A model generated the notes under the pieces. The model had not been told where the DNA came from. It ran no database searches and worked only from the letters and a program-made list of their open reading frames with translations. From positions 62,001 to 126,000 of the forward strand of contig NZ_FQWX01000003.1 in NCBI RefSeq assembly GCF_900129815.1: 64,000 bases of DNA. The letters are read 5' to 3'. Both the position numbers and the translations under genes were made by a program. This document shows, piece by piece, positions 27,449 through 37,213 of the stretch. How positions within the stretch are numbered: the first letter of the stretch is position 1; every line of letters starts with the position of its first letter. This stretch comes from Asaccharospora irregularis DSM 2635. GTDB lineage: Bacteria; Bacillota; Clostridia; Peptostreptococcales; Peptostreptococcaceae.

Positions 27449-28382
27449 AAATCTAAAAAAGTATTTTGTAGAAAAAGATGGACTTATCAAAAAAAATATC
27501 AAAGAAGTTAAGGCAGTTGATGATGTAAGTTTTTATATAAAAAAGGGAGAGACCCTTGGCCTTGTTGGAGAGAGTGGATGTGGGAAGTCGACTTTAGGAA
27601 GAACCTTAATAAGACTCTACGATGTTACAGATGGAGAGATAATTTTTGATGGAGTTGATATATCTAAAAATAAAGAAAAAGATTTAAAACAATTTAGAAA
27701 AAGAGTTCAGACAATATTTCAGGACCCTTATGCATCTTTAAATCCAAACATGACGGCTAGAGATATAATAAAAGAGCCCTTAGATATACACACAAAGTTA
27801 AGTAATGCACAAAAAAATGAAGTTGCATATGAGATGTTAGAAAAGGTTGGACTTAGTAGAGAACATGCTGATAGATATCCTCATGAATTTAGTGGTGGTC
27901 AAAGACAGAGAATAGGAATAGCAAGAGCATTATCTGTAAAACCAGACTTTATATTTTGTGATGAGCCTATTTCAGCACTAGACGTGTCTATACAGGCACA
28001 GGTGATAAATCTTTTAGATGACTTAAAAGATGAATTTAAAATAACTTATTTGTTTATTGCTCATGATTTATCTATGGTAAGGTATATATCTGATAGAGTA
28101 TGTGTTATGTATTTAGGTAGTATAGTAGAGATCGGAAATAGTAGTGATATATATGAGAATCCAAGACATCCTTATACTAAAGCTCTTTTGAGTAGTATAC
28201 CAAGTATTTATTCAAGCGTTAAAGAAGAGATACTCGAAGGGGATGTTCCGAGTCCTATAAATCCTCCTTCAGGTTGTAAATTTAGGACTAGATGTAAATA
28301 TGCAGAAAAAATATGCGAAGAACAAGCACCTAAGGCTAAAGACTTAGGTGATAATCACCTAGTATATTGTCACATGGTATAA
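27429..28382 (+). CDS. oppF: Oligopeptide ABC transporter ATPase (OppF/DppF)
   Basis: A 317-residue ATPase that pairs with OppD. Walker A GESGCGKST, signature SGGQRQR and Walker B FIFCDEPISALD are intact. The C-terminal extension again has spaced Cys (CKFRTRCKYAEKIC, then YCH). AGGGAGGCTAACA precedes the ATG inside the end of oppD. It closes the operon. No clear terminator lies between it and clpB, 134 bases away. Confidence 0.94.
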   Translation: MNLIEVKNLKKYFVEKDGLIKKNIKEVKAVDDVSFYIKKGETLGLVGESGCGKSTLGRTLIRLYDVTDGEIIFDGVDISKNKEKDLKQFRKRVQTIFQDPYASLNPNMTARDIIKEPLDIHTKLSNAQKNEVAYEMLEKVGLSREHADRYPHEFSGGQRQRIGIARALSVKPDFIFCDEPISALDVSIQAQVINLLDDLKDEFKITYLFIAHDLSMVRYISDRVCVMYLGSIVEIGNSSDIYENPRHPYTKALLSSIPSIYSSVKEEILEGDVPSPINPPSGCKFRTRCKYAEKICEEQAPKAKDLGDNHLVYCHMV

Positions 28383-28516
28383 AACAAATAAACATATTTA
28401 AAAAGTATAAAAATCCTAGTAGAAATTAAATTTCAAAAGCTTTATAATATAATAAAGTATATTAAATCTAATATATTTTATATTTATGGATATAATACAA
28501 ATTGGAGGGATTTTAT

Positions 28517-31111
28517 ATGGACGTAGAAAAAATGACTGTAAGAGTTCAAAAAAGTTTAAATGATGCATTTAGCGAAGCAGTAAACAATAACAATCAACAG
28601 GTAGATGCCATCCATCTTTTTTCAGCACTTATAAAACAAGAAGATGGACTAATCCCAAATATATTTGAAAAAATGAATATTCCTGTTGAATCATTAAAGA
28701 ATTCTGTAGATTCTGAGTTAGATAAATTACCTAAAATCTACGGAGAAGGTATAAGTTCACAAGGTGTAACAGCTACTAGAAAAATAAATGAGATACTTCT
28801 AAAGGCAGAAAATATTTCTAAGGAGTTTAGAGATGATTATATAAGTGTCGAACACGTGATGCTTGCGATTATGGACTTAGAAAAAGACTCAAATATAGGT
28901 AAAATATTAAAACAATATAATATAAATAAAAATGATTTTCTAAATGTTTTATATCAAGTTAGAGGAAACCAAAGAGTAGAAACTCAGGACCCAGAAGGGA
29001 CTTATGAGGCTTTAGCCAGATATGGGACAAACTTAGTAGACTTAGCAAAAAAACATAAATTAGACCCAGTAATAGGAAGAGATGAAGAAATTAGAAGGGT
29101 TATAAGAATTCTTTCAAGAAGAACAAAAAATAATCCAGTTCTTATAGGTGAACCGGGAGTGGGTAAAACTGCAATCGTAGAAGGATTAGCAGAAAGAATA
29201 GTAAGAGGAGATGTTCCTGAAGGGCTAAAAGATAAAATTGTATTTTCACTTGATATGGGTGCCTTAATTGCAGGTGCAAAATATAGAGGTGAATTTGAGG
29301 AAAGATTAAAAGCAGTCTTAAAAGAAGTTCAAAGTTCTGATGGAAAAATAATACTATTTATAGATGAAATTCATACTATTGTTGGAGCAGGTAAAACAGA
29401 AGGCTCTATGGATGCTGGAAACTTAATTAAACCTATGCTTGCAAGAGGAGAATTAAACTGTATAGGTGCAACTACTTTTGATGAATATAGAAAGTATATA
29501 GAAAAAGATAAGGCTTTAGAAAGACGTTTCCAACCTGTAATAGCAGAAGAACCTAGTGTAAGTGATACAATATCAATTTTAAGAGGTCTAAAGGAAAGAT
29601 TTGAAATACATCATGGTGTAAGAATACATGATAGTGCAATAGTAGCAGCTGCAAAACTTTCTAATAGATATATACAGGATAGATTTTTACCTGATAAGGC
29701 TATAGATTTAATAGATGAAGCAGGGGCTATGATTCGTAGTGAAATAGATTCTCTTCCTACAGAACTAGATATGGTAAGAAGAAAGTTATTTACACTAGAA
29801 ACAGAAAGAGAAGCTTTGCTCAAAGAAAATGATGATAAAAGTAAAGCTAGATTAGATGTAATTCAAAAAGAAATCTCTGAATTGAAATCTAAAAATGACG
29901 AGATGACGGCTAAATATGATAAGGAAAAAAATCAAATATTAGAAATTAAAAATTTAAAATCTCAACTAGATGAAGCAAAAGGTAATGTAGAAAAATACGA
30001 AAGAGAGTATGATTTTAATAAAGTTGCAGAAATTAAATACGGTGTTATACCTAAATTAGAAGAACAAATAAAATCTCTTGAAGAAAAGATACAACAAAGC
30101 TACGAAAATGCATTGTTAAAAGAGGAAGTTACTGAAAATGAAATATCAAGTATTGTTTCTAAGTGGACAGGTATTCCTGTTACAAAATTAGTTGAGGGTG
30201 AAAGAGAAAAATTAATTAAATTAGAAGATGAACTTCATAAGAGAGTAATAGGTCAAGATGAAGCAGTAACAGCAGTTTCAAACGCAGTAATTAGAGCTCG
30301 TGCTGGTCTTAAGGATGAGAAAAAACCTATAGGATCATTTATATTCCTAGGACCTACAGGAGTTGGTAAAACAGAACTTGCAAAAACACTCGCTCGTAAC
30401 CTATTTGACAGTGAGGACAATATAATTAGAATAGATATGTCTGAGTATATGGAAAAACATGCTGTATCTAGACTTATAGGTCCTCCTCCTGGTTATGTTG
30501 GATATGAAGAGGGAGGTCAGCTTACTGAATCAGTGAGACGTTCACCTTATTCTGTAATATTATTTGATGAAATAGAAAAGGCACATGAAGACGTGTTCAA
30601 TTTATTTTTACAAATATTAGATGATGGTAGACTTACTGATAACAAAGGAAAGACAGTGGACTTCAAAAATACATTAATAATAATGACTTCAAATATTGGT
30701 AGCAAATATTTATTAGAAGACTATGAAAACAATAAAAAAGAGGCTGATAATCTAGTTATGAATGAACTAAAATACAGATTTAAGCCAGAGTTTTTAAATA
30801 GAATAGACGATATAATAATGTTTAAACCTTTAAGTGAAGAAGATATAAAGAAAATAATAGATATATTTATGCAAGACTTAAAAAATAAACTAGAAGAAAA
30901 AAATATAAGTCTAGAATTAACTGAAACAGCTAAAAAAGTATTAGTTAAGGAAGGTTATGATCCTATATATGGAGCGAGACCTCTTAAGAGATATATAGGA
31001 AATACATTAGAAACTATGATAGCTAAACGACTTATAACAGGTGAAATCTATAGTGGTTCTACAGTAATAGTAGATGGAGAAGAAGACAATATAAAAATAA
31101 TAGTAAAATAA
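28517..31111 (+). CDS. clpB: Chaperone ClpB (Hsp100 disaggregase)
   Basis: A 864-residue AAA+ disaggregase that, with DnaK, pulls proteins out of aggregates. It has an N-terminal Clp repeat domain, a first ATPase with GEPGVGKTA and LFIDEIHT, a long coiled-coil middle domain (about 405-525) that marks ClpB rather than ClpC, and a second ATPase with GPTGVGKTE and VILFDEIEKAH. The start at 28517 follows TTGGAGGGATTTTAT. The upstream region has no CIRCE element, so HrcA control is not visible. A CtsR-type heptanucleotide repeat was not found either. Confidence 0.96.
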   Translation: MDVEKMTVRVQKSLNDAFSEAVNNNNQQVDAIHLFSALIKQEDGLIPNIFEKMNIPVESLKNSVDSELDKLPKIYGEGISSQGVTATRKINEILLKAENISKEFRDDYISVEHVMLAIMDLEKDSNIGKILKQYNINKNDFLNVLYQVRGNQRVETQDPEGTYEALARYGTNLVDLAKKHKLDPVIGRDEEIRRVIRILSRRTKNNPVLIGEPGVGKTAIVEGLAERIVRGDVPEGLKDKIVFSLDMGALIAGAKYRGEFEERLKAVLKEVQSSDGKIILFIDEIHTIVGAGKTEGSMDAGNLIKPMLARGELNCIGATTFDEYRKYIEKDKALERRFQPVIAEEPSVSDTISILRGLKERFEIHHGVRIHDSAIVAAAKLSNRYIQDRFLPDKAIDLIDEAGAMIRSEIDSLPTELDMVRRKLFTLETEREALLKENDDKSKARLDVIQKEISELKSKNDEMTAKYDKEKNQILEIKNLKSQLDEAKGNVEKYEREYDFNKVAEIKYGVIPKLEEQIKSLEEKIQQSYENALLKEEVTENEISSIVSKWTGIPVTKLVEGEREKLIKLEDELHKRVIGQDEAVTAVSNAVIRARAGLKDEKKPIGSFIFLGPTGVGKTELAKTLARNLFDSEDNIIRIDMSEYMEKHAVSRLIGPPPGYVGYEEGGQLTESVRRSPYSVILFDEIEKAHEDVFNLFLQILDDGRLTDNKGKTVDFKNTLIIMTSNIGSKYLLEDYENNKKEADNLVMNELKYRFKPEFLNRIDDIIMFKPLSEEDIKKIIDIFMQDLKNKLEEKNISLELTETAKKVLVKEGYDPIYGARPLKRYIGNTLETMIAKRLITGEIYSGSTVIVDGEEDNIKIIVK

Positions 31112-31115
31112 TAAA

Positions 31116-31157
31116 TAGAAAGGAACTAGAATGGTTATATGCTCTAGTTCCTTTCTA
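31116..31157. terminator. Bidirectional terminator between clpB and the YitT gene
   Basis: A perfect 15-bp stem TAGAAAGGAACTAGA with its complement at 31143-31157 and a 12-base loop. The T tract is better on the minus strand. Confidence 0.8.
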
Positions 31158-31159
31158 AA

Positions 31160-32017
31160 TTAATTATCTATAACTTTGAAACCGTTTCCAAGAGCTTCGT
31201 GTACATCTGAAATTATTACGAATGCATCTGGATCAATCTCTTTGACAAGCTTCTTAAGCTTAACAACTTCTTTTTTCATAACTACAACTAAAAGAATTTT
31301 TTTATCATTTCCAGTATAAGCTCCTTCCCCTTTTAGGATAGTAGCTCCTCTGTCTAGTTCTTCCATTATTTCTAGTTTAATCTCATCAGACTTATCTGAT
31401 ATTATAGTAAATGATTTTGAATAATCAAGTCCTTGAATCACTAAGTCACTTACCTTTACTATTATATATAAAGAAATTGCAGAGTAAAGTCCAATTTCAA
31501 TTTCTTTGTTTACTATTCCTGATAAGGTAACTACTATACAATCGACTATTCCCATCAATATAGGAACGCTTACTGAAGGGAAGTAGCTATTAAGCAAAAG
31601 ACCTATTAAGTCAGTTCCACCAGTTGTCCCATTAATTCTAAATATAAGACCTAAGCCCAATCCCATCAAAATGGCTCCTACTATAATTGCAAGAAATACA
31701 TCTTCTGTAACATTGAGAATAGCTAAATTTTCTGTAAGTTTAAGTGCTAAAGTAAGAAAAACTATTCCTAATATTGTTTTTATACAATCTTTTTTAGTTA
31801 ATATTTTATATGCAAATAAGAAAATAGGAACATTTAGTACTAAGTTTATAACCCAAAGAGGTACATGAATTAGTGTGTTGACTACTATTGCGAATCCTGT
31901 CAATCCACCTGGTGCGATAGAGTGTGGGTCGAAAAATAAGTTAAGTGAAATAGACATTAATATACAACCCAACATCAAAATTAGTATTTCTGATAAAGTT
32001 AGTGCGTTTTTTTTCAA
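31160..32017 (-). CDS. YitT family membrane protein (DUF161 + DUF2179)
   Basis: A 285-residue protein. The first 195 residues form five or six membrane helices with FDPHSIAPGGLTGFAIV and FRINGTTGGTDLIGLLLNSYFPS, the two inverted-repeat glycine motifs of the family. The last 80 residues are the soluble DUF2179 domain (LDRGATILKGEGAYTGNDKKILLVVV). The function is unsettled; some relatives are thought to move small molecules. The start is TTG at 32017 behind AGGGAGGGATATTA. A paralogue lies at 47595-48455 in this same window. Confidence 0.85.
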   Translation of the reverse strand: MKKNALTLSEILILMLGCILMSISLNLFFDPHSIAPGGLTGFAIVVNTLIHVPLWVINLVLNVPIFLFAYKILTKKDCIKTILGIVFLTLALKLTENLAILNVTEDVFLAIIVGAILMGLGLGLIFRINGTTGGTDLIGLLLNSYFPSVSVPILMGIVDCIVVTLSGIVNKEIEIGLYSAISLYIIVKVSDLVIQGLDYSKSFTIISDKSDEIKLEIMEELDRGATILKGEGAYTGNDKKILLVVVMKKEVVKLKKLVKEIDPDAFVIISDVHEALGNGFKVIDN

Positions 32018-32098
32018 TAATATCCCTCCCTAGAGCAGTTCTAATATATATAATTTTTATAACTACAAAAATGAGTTTAACTACTTATCTTATTAGTA

Positions 32099-32923
32099 CT
32101 ATAGTATGCCAACTTTATACAAATCAGTTCTTCTATGATTAAGTAACGGAAGCTGTTGTCTAATTTTACCAATCAAACTTCTATCAATATCTACATAAAT
32201 AATATTTTCGTCTTTTCCAGCAGCACCTATAATTCTTCCCCAAGGGTCTGAGACCATAGAGTTTGCATAGGAAATGTATGAAGCATTTTCATCTCTAGCT
32301 GGAGATACACCTGCAAAGAATATTTGGTTATCAAGAGCACGCATACGAATAGATAACTCCCAGTGTGCAGGACCTGTAGTCATATTAAAGGCTGCCGGTA
32401 GTATCACAATTTCTGCTCCCTTTAATGCCATCAATCTAGATAATTCAGGGAAACGTACATCATAGCAAATAGCGACACCTATTTTCCCGTACTCAGTGTC
32501 AATTACTGTAATGTCATTGCCTCTAGATAGAGTATCTGATTCCTTGAATGAAACTCCATCCTTTACATCAATATCAAATAAATGTACTTTTCTATGTCTT
32601 CCTATTAGTATACCCGATTTATCAAAAACATATGAAGTGTTGTAGATTTTGCCGTCTTCAAACTCAGGTATACTTCCTCCTATTAGATATACACCACAAT
32701 CAAAAGCTATCTTACTTAAAGCTTTTGATGTTTCTCCTGGATATTCTTCAGCAAATTCTTTAAAAAATCTATTTTCATAAGGACAGTTAAACATCTCAGG
32801 AAGGGCAACTACATCTGCACCATTTTTAGATGCTTCTGCTATCATTTCTATAGCATGTTGGATGTTCACTGTTTTATTATTACTAGTTTTCATTTGACAT
32901 ATAGCAAGTTTATATGAATTCAT
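32099..32923 (-). CDS. Nitrilase-superfamily hydrolase, omega-amidase-like
   Basis: A 274-residue carbon-nitrogen hydrolase with the catalytic triad in order: Glu in ALPEMFNCPYE, Lys in GRHRKVHLFDID, and Cys in GVAICYDVRFPEL. Sequence around the Cys and the FNCPYENRFF segment match the Nit2 omega-amidase group, which turns alpha-ketoglutaramate or ketosuccinamate into keto acids plus ammonia. That substrate is inferred. The start at 32923 is preferred because GGGGGTT lies upstream. It has its own promoter region, divergent from the phosphatase gene. Confidence 0.88.
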   Translation of the reverse strand: MNSYKLAICQMKTSNNKTVNIQHAIEMIAEASKNGADVVALPEMFNCPYENRFFKEFAEEYPGETSKALSKIAFDCGVYLIGGSIPEFEDGKIYNTSYVFDKSGILIGRHRKVHLFDIDVKDGVSFKESDTLSRGNDITVIDTEYGKIGVAICYDVRFPELSRLMALKGAEIVILPAAFNMTTGPAHWELSIRMRALDNQIFFAGVSPARDENASYISYANSMVSDPWGRIIGAAGKDENIIYVDIDRSLIGKIRQQLPLLNHRRTDLYKVGIL

Positions 32924-33069
32924 AAGATTAACCCCCAAAGCCTTTTACCATATTATACCATAATATATCTTTGCCTATACTATAAAATAGTACAATTGGC
33001 TAACTTTATGATATAATAAAATTTTGATGAAGGATATAATATAAATTCATAATACTTTAGGAGGATACT

Positions 33070-33711
33070 ATGGCAAATACATTTTATATAGTTAGACACG
33101 GACAAACTAATTGGAATATTCTAGGTAAAACTCAAGGTCATGGAAATTCAGATTTAACAGAACAAGGAATAGTTCAGGCTAGAGAACTTGCAGAAGATAT
33201 TACAAAATACCCTATAGATTATATATATAGTAGCGACTTAGGAAGAGCAATTCAAACTGCAGAAATTTTAGGGGAAAAGTTAAATCTAGAGGTTCAAAAA
33301 ACTGAAGGTTTAAGAGAGATGGGGTTTGGTGTTTGGGAAGGACTTCTAATAGATGAAATAAAGAAAGACTACTCAGATATATATGATATATGGAGAAATG
33401 ATCCACACCTAGTAAACATTCCTAAAGGAGAAACTCTTCAAGTAATAAAGGAAAGAGTTGATAATTTTATAGAAGAAATAAATAAAAAACATGAAAATAA
33501 GCATATAATATTTGTAACTCATTCAATTACATTAAGAGTTATGCTACTTTCATTTTTAGGATCAGGAATGGAAAATATATATAGAATAAAGCAGGATAAT
33601 ACAGCTTTAAATATAGTTGAGTATAGGGATTATGGCCCAGTTGTTATAAAAATGAATGATACCAGTCATATAAAAAATCATACAAAGATAAATAATTCAG
33701 CACTGGAATAA
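33070..33711 (+). CDS. Histidine phosphatase family protein (phosphoglycerate mutase-like)
   Basis: A 213-residue phosphatase. VRHGQTNW puts the catalytic His at residue 10. LREMGFGVWEG, the partner Glu region, and VTHSITLRVML with the second His complete the site. Related proteins are GpmB, CobC (alpha-ribazole phosphatase) and broad phosphatases; no cobalamin gene is near, so the substrate is open. AGGAGGATACT precedes the ATG. It starts a plus-strand run through ispH with gaps of 11-34 bases. Confidence 0.88.
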   Translation: MANTFYIVRHGQTNWNILGKTQGHGNSDLTEQGIVQARELAEDITKYPIDYIYSSDLGRAIQTAEILGEKLNLEVQKTEGLREMGFGVWEGLLIDEIKKDYSDIYDIWRNDPHLVNIPKGETLQVIKERVDNFIEEINKKHENKHIIFVTHSITLRVMLLSFLGSGMENIYRIKQDNTALNIVEYRDYGPVVIKMNDTSHIKNHTKINNSALE

Positions 33712-33722
33712 GGAGAATTTTT

Positions 33723-34955
33723 ATGTCTAAAATAATAGTTATAGGAGGTGGACCATCTGGGATGATGGCAGCACTCCAAGCTTCAAAAAATAATCACCAG
33801 GTTACACTTATAGAAAGAAATGGAGAACTAGGAAGAAAACTTAAATTTACAGGCGGAGGAAGATGTAACATCACCAACAATAGGGATATAGAAGATTTTT
33901 TTGAAAAAATAGTAAATAACAGAAAATTTTTGTATAGTAGTCTGTATTCATTTACAAATAGAGATTTGTTAGATTATTTTTCAAATAATAATCTTGAGTA
34001 CAAGGTTGAAATAGATAATGACTATAAAGTTTATACAAAAAATGATAAATCTATAGAAGTTATTGAAGCACTAAATAAAGATTTAATACAAAATAAAGTA
34101 AAAGTATTATACAATAAAAAGGTAGTAGACATTATAGTTGAGGAATGTGAAAATTATAATTTACCTACTGTAAAAGGCGTAGTTCTAGAAAATGGCGATA
34201 AGTTGTTTTGTGACAAGGTAATAGTGTCAACTGGAGGTATGAGTTATTCTCATACTGGTTCTGATGGAAGTATGTATAAAATACTAAACAAATACAACCA
34301 TACAATAAATAAAATATACCCAGCACTAACTCCACTGACAATAAAAGAGAGTTGGGTAAAAAATCTTCAAGGGATATCTATTAAACAAGTAGAAATATCA
34401 TGTAAGATTAAAAATAAAAAAATATCTAAGGTAGGAGATATTCTATTTGCCCATTTTGGAATTACAGGACCAGTTGTACTTATAATGTCATCATATATAA
34501 ATAAAGTCCTAGAAAACCAAGATATTGCACTAAAAATAGATTTTTTACCACAAATAACTGAAGAGGAAATTTCTAAGGCTATAAGAGAAAATCCAAATAA
34601 AAATGTTTTAAATAATATAAAATCTCTACTCCCTCAAAACTTCCTAAAAGAAATTTTTAATATTTTATCTTTAAGTGATAAAAAGGCAAATGAATTATCA
34701 AAATCAGATGAACTAAAAATAATTAAGTATATAAAGAGTATGGAACTTACTTGTAATGGAACAAAAGGAATAAACACATCTATGGTAACTAGTGGAGGTG
34801 TATCTGTAAAGGAAATAAACTCTTCTAATTTAGAGTCTAAGTTAATAAAAAATCTATTTTTAACAGGAGAGGTTATAGACGTAGATGCAGAAACTGGAGG
34901 ATACAATTTACAAATAGCATTTTCAACTGGATACCTTGCAGGAATAAGTGTTTAA
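33723..34955 (+). CDS. HI0933/YhiN family NAD(P)/FAD-dependent oxidoreductase
   Basis: A 410-residue flavoprotein. An N-terminal FAD-binding Rossmann motif VIGGGPSGMMAALQA is followed by GELGRKLKFTGGGRCNITN, the hallmark of the HI0933 (BaiN-like) family. The C-terminal GEVIDVDAETGGYNLQIAFSTG closes the FAD site. Some members reduce bile-acid intermediates, but most have no known substrate and the name BaiN should not be taken as function. AAGGAGAATTTTT precedes the ATG. It is in the cmk-plsC-ispH run. Confidence 0.9.
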   Translation: MSKIIVIGGGPSGMMAALQASKNNHQVTLIERNGELGRKLKFTGGGRCNITNNRDIEDFFEKIVNNRKFLYSSLYSFTNRDLLDYFSNNNLEYKVEIDNDYKVYTKNDKSIEVIEALNKDLIQNKVKVLYNKKVVDIIVEECENYNLPTVKGVVLENGDKLFCDKVIVSTGGMSYSHTGSDGSMYKILNKYNHTINKIYPALTPLTIKESWVKNLQGISIKQVEISCKIKNKKISKVGDILFAHFGITGPVVLIMSSYINKVLENQDIALKIDFLPQITEEEISKAIRENPNKNVLNNIKSLLPQNFLKEIFNILSLSDKKANELSKSDELKIIKYIKSMELTCNGTKGINTSMVTSGGVSVKEINSSNLESKLIKNLFLTGEVIDVDAETGGYNLQIAFSTGYLAGISV

Positions 34956-34989
34956 GATAAAATAATATAAAACAACAGGAGTAAATAAT

Positions 34990-35640
34990 ATGAACAATTT
35001 AATTATAGCTATAGATGGTCCAGCAGGTGCTGGCAAGAGTACAATAGCAAAGATAATATCTAAAGAACTTAATATAAATTATATAGATACAGGGGCTATG
35101 TACAGAGCAATTACATATAAGTGTTTAAAAAATAATATAGATATTAATAATACAGAAGAAGTTATAAATATGGCAAAAGACACCGAAATAGACTTTAGAG
35201 ATAATAATATATATCTAGATAATGAAGTGGTAAATGAAGAAATAAGAACTGTTGAGGTAAGTAACAACGTATCAAATGTAGCAAAAATAAAAGAAGTTAG
35301 ATATTTAATGGTTGATGTCCAAAGAAAAATTGGTGAAAATAACTCAGTTGTATTAGATGGTAGAGATATAGGATCTTATGTTTTCCCAAATGCTGATTAT
35401 AAATTCTTTTTAGTTGCTACTCCAGAAGAAAGGGGAAGTAGACGCTATAAAGAGCTTTTAGAGAAAGGCTATGAAGTTGATCTAGATGAAATAATAAATG
35501 ATATAATAAAAAGAGATAAAATAGATTCAAACAGAGAATTTGCACCGTTAGTTAAGGCTGAAGATGCTTTAGAAATAGATACAACAGGCAAAAGTATAGA
35601 AGAAGTGGTATCAGAAGTTGTATCAAAAATAAGAAGGTAG
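34990..35640 (+). CDS. cmk: Cytidylate kinase
   Basis: A 216-residue nucleoside monophosphate kinase converting CMP and dCMP to the diphosphates with ATP. The P-loop GPAGAGKST is at residues 10-18, YIDTGAMYRAIT binds the nucleotide, and LDGRDIGSYVFPNADYKFFL is the central NMP-binding block. The length is typical. In many Clostridia it sits with plsC and ispH, as here, and sometimes with ribosomal protein S1 (absent here). CAGGAG precedes the ATG. Confidence 0.96.
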   Translation: MNNLIIAIDGPAGAGKSTIAKIISKELNINYIDTGAMYRAITYKCLKNNIDINNTEEVINMAKDTEIDFRDNNIYLDNEVVNEEIRTVEVSNNVSNVAKIKEVRYLMVDVQRKIGENNSVVLDGRDIGSYVFPNADYKFFLVATPEERGSRRYKELLEKGYEVDLDEIINDIIKRDKIDSNREFAPLVKAEDALEIDTTGKSIEEVVSEVVSKIRR

Positions 35641-35656
35641 TTGAGAGGAGATAGAC

Positions 35657-36253
35657 GTGAGTTTCTATAAATTTGTAATTGGAGTTTTTGAGGGTTTTTC
35701 AAGGATATTTTTTAAGTATAGGGTAATAGGTGCCGAAAATATTCCGGATGATGGAAATATAGTAATAGCGTGTAATCACAAATCAAATTTAGATCCTATA
35801 TTTCTAGCTGCATCTATAAAAAATAGAGAAGTTGCAGCAGTGGCAAAAAAAGAGCTATTTAATATAAAAATATTAGGTTATATTTTAAAAAAGTTAAACG
35901 TAATTCCTATAAATAGAGAAAAACCTGATGTATCTACAATAAAAAACATTTTAAAGTCTATCAAAGATGGATATGTACTAGGAATATTCCCAGAGGGGAC
36001 AAGAGTAAAAGATCCTGGATTTGGAAAAGCTAAAGCAGGTCTTGCGCTATTTGCTATAAAAGGTAAAGCAAATGTTATTCCTATATCAATAATATCTGAT
36101 TATAAATTGTTTAATAGGGTAACAATCTATATAGATAAACCAATATCCTTTGAGGAGTATTACAAACAAAAACTTACTAATGAAGATTATGAAAGACTTT
36201 CACAAAACGTATTAGAAGTAATAAAGGAAAATTATTATAAATACTCAAAATAG
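35657..36253 (+). CDS. plsC: 1-acyl-sn-glycerol-3-phosphate acyltransferase
   Basis: A 198-residue membrane-associated enzyme that adds the second acyl chain to make phosphatidic acid. The acyltransferase motifs are CNHKSNLDPIF (NHx4D type, residues 37-43), INREKPD, FPEGTRVKD and NVIPISI. An amphipathic N terminus anchors it to the inner face of the membrane. The start is GTG at 35657 behind AGAGGAGATAGAC, 16 bases after cmk. It is part of the conserved cmk-plsC-ispH cluster. Confidence 0.92.
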   Translation: MSFYKFVIGVFEGFSRIFFKYRVIGAENIPDDGNIVIACNHKSNLDPIFLAASIKNREVAAVAKKELFNIKILGYILKKLNVIPINREKPDVSTIKNILKSIKDGYVLGIFPEGTRVKDPGFGKAKAGLALFAIKGKANVIPISIISDYKLFNRVTIYIDKPISFEEYYKQKLTNEDYERLSQNVLEVIKENYYKYSK

Positions 36254-36264
36254 GAGATACAATT

Positions 36265-37104
36265 ATGAACGTTAAAATATCAAAAAATGCTGGTTTTTGC
36301 TTTGGTGTAAAGAGAGCTATGAAGATGGCATGGAATGAACTAGAGAATAGTGAAGAATCAATATATGCATTAGGTCCTCTTATTCATAATAAGCAAGCAG
36401 TAGAAAAATATGAGGAAAAAGGACTTAAAACTGTAGATGAAGTTGAGTCTGTTCCAGAAAGTAAAAACATGATAATAAGGTCACATGGTGTATCAGAGTC
36501 TGTATATAAGAGTGCAAGTGATAAAAACATAAATATAATAGATACAACATGTCCTTTCGTAAAAAAGATACATAATATAGTTAACACATATCACAATGAA
36601 GGGTATCAAATAATTGTTATAGGCGATATGAATCACCCAGAAGTTATCGGTATAAATGGATGGTGTGATAATTCAGCAATAATAATAAAGACTCCACAGC
36701 AAATGGATTCTATTGAACTAGATAAATCTAAAAAATACTGTGTAGTGTCGCAAACCACTATGAACTTAGACCTACACAAACAAATAACAGATAAACTTTC
36801 TAAAGATCTAGACACTGTAGTATTTAATAACACTATATGCTCTGCTACAAAAGAAAGACAAGAAGCTGCAAAAGATCTATCAAGAGAAGTCGATTGTATG
36901 ATAGTCATAGGTGGAAAACATAGTTCGAATACTCAAAAACTTGTCAATATATGCAAAGAAATAGTCCCTACCTTTGCTATAGAGACAAAAGAAGAGCTAG
37001 ATGGAGAAGAACTAAATAAATATAAGACAATAGGCGTTACAGCAGGAGCTTCTACTCCTGATTGGATAATAGATGATGTTATAGACTTTATTGACAGTAT
37101 ATAA
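36265..37104 (+). CDS. ispH: 4-hydroxy-3-methylbut-2-enyl diphosphate reductase
   Basis: A 279-residue iron-sulphur enzyme catalysing the last step of the MEP isoprenoid pathway, yielding IPP and DMAPP. The three cluster ligands are Cys 12 in NAGFCFGVKRA, the Cys in DTTCPFVKKIHN and that in TICSATKERQ. The Glu of PE in MNHPEVIGI and the TSTPD-type end GASTPDWIID are present. No S1 domain is fused to it, unlike in several other clostridia. It ends the operon at a terminator. Confidence 0.96.
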   Translation: MNVKISKNAGFCFGVKRAMKMAWNELENSEESIYALGPLIHNKQAVEKYEEKGLKTVDEVESVPESKNMIIRSHGVSESVYKSASDKNINIIDTTCPFVKKIHNIVNTYHNEGYQIIVIGDMNHPEVIGINGWCDNSAIIIKTPQQMDSIELDKSKKYCVVSQTTMNLDLHKQITDKLSKDLDTVVFNNTICSATKERQEAAKDLSREVDCMIVIGGKHSSNTQKLVNICKEIVPTFAIETKEELDGEELNKYKTIGVTAGASTPDWIIDDVIDFIDSI

Positions 37105-37119
37105 TTTAATACTAATCAT

Positions 37120-37170
37120 AACCCTAAAAGTGTGTAGCTTAATTGTTTAAGGTGCACATTTTTAGGGTTT
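37120..37170 (+). terminator. Rho-independent terminator after ispH
   Basis: AACCCTAAAAGTGTG pairs with GCACATTTTTAGGGTT across an 18-base loop, with small mismatches. Confidence 0.75.
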
Positions 37171-37213
37171 AAAATACTTAAAAAAATATAAAATAGTTAG
37201 ATCGGAGGTAAAT

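Noticed and set aside
28383-28516. CIRCE element or CtsR site before clpB
   Set aside because: No TTAGCACTC-N9-GAGTGCTAA and no tandem heptamer typical of CtsR was found.
36633-36908. Open frames antisense to ispH, cmk and other housekeeping genes
   Set aside because: They mirror strong coding sequence on the other strand and have no start signals or family likeness.
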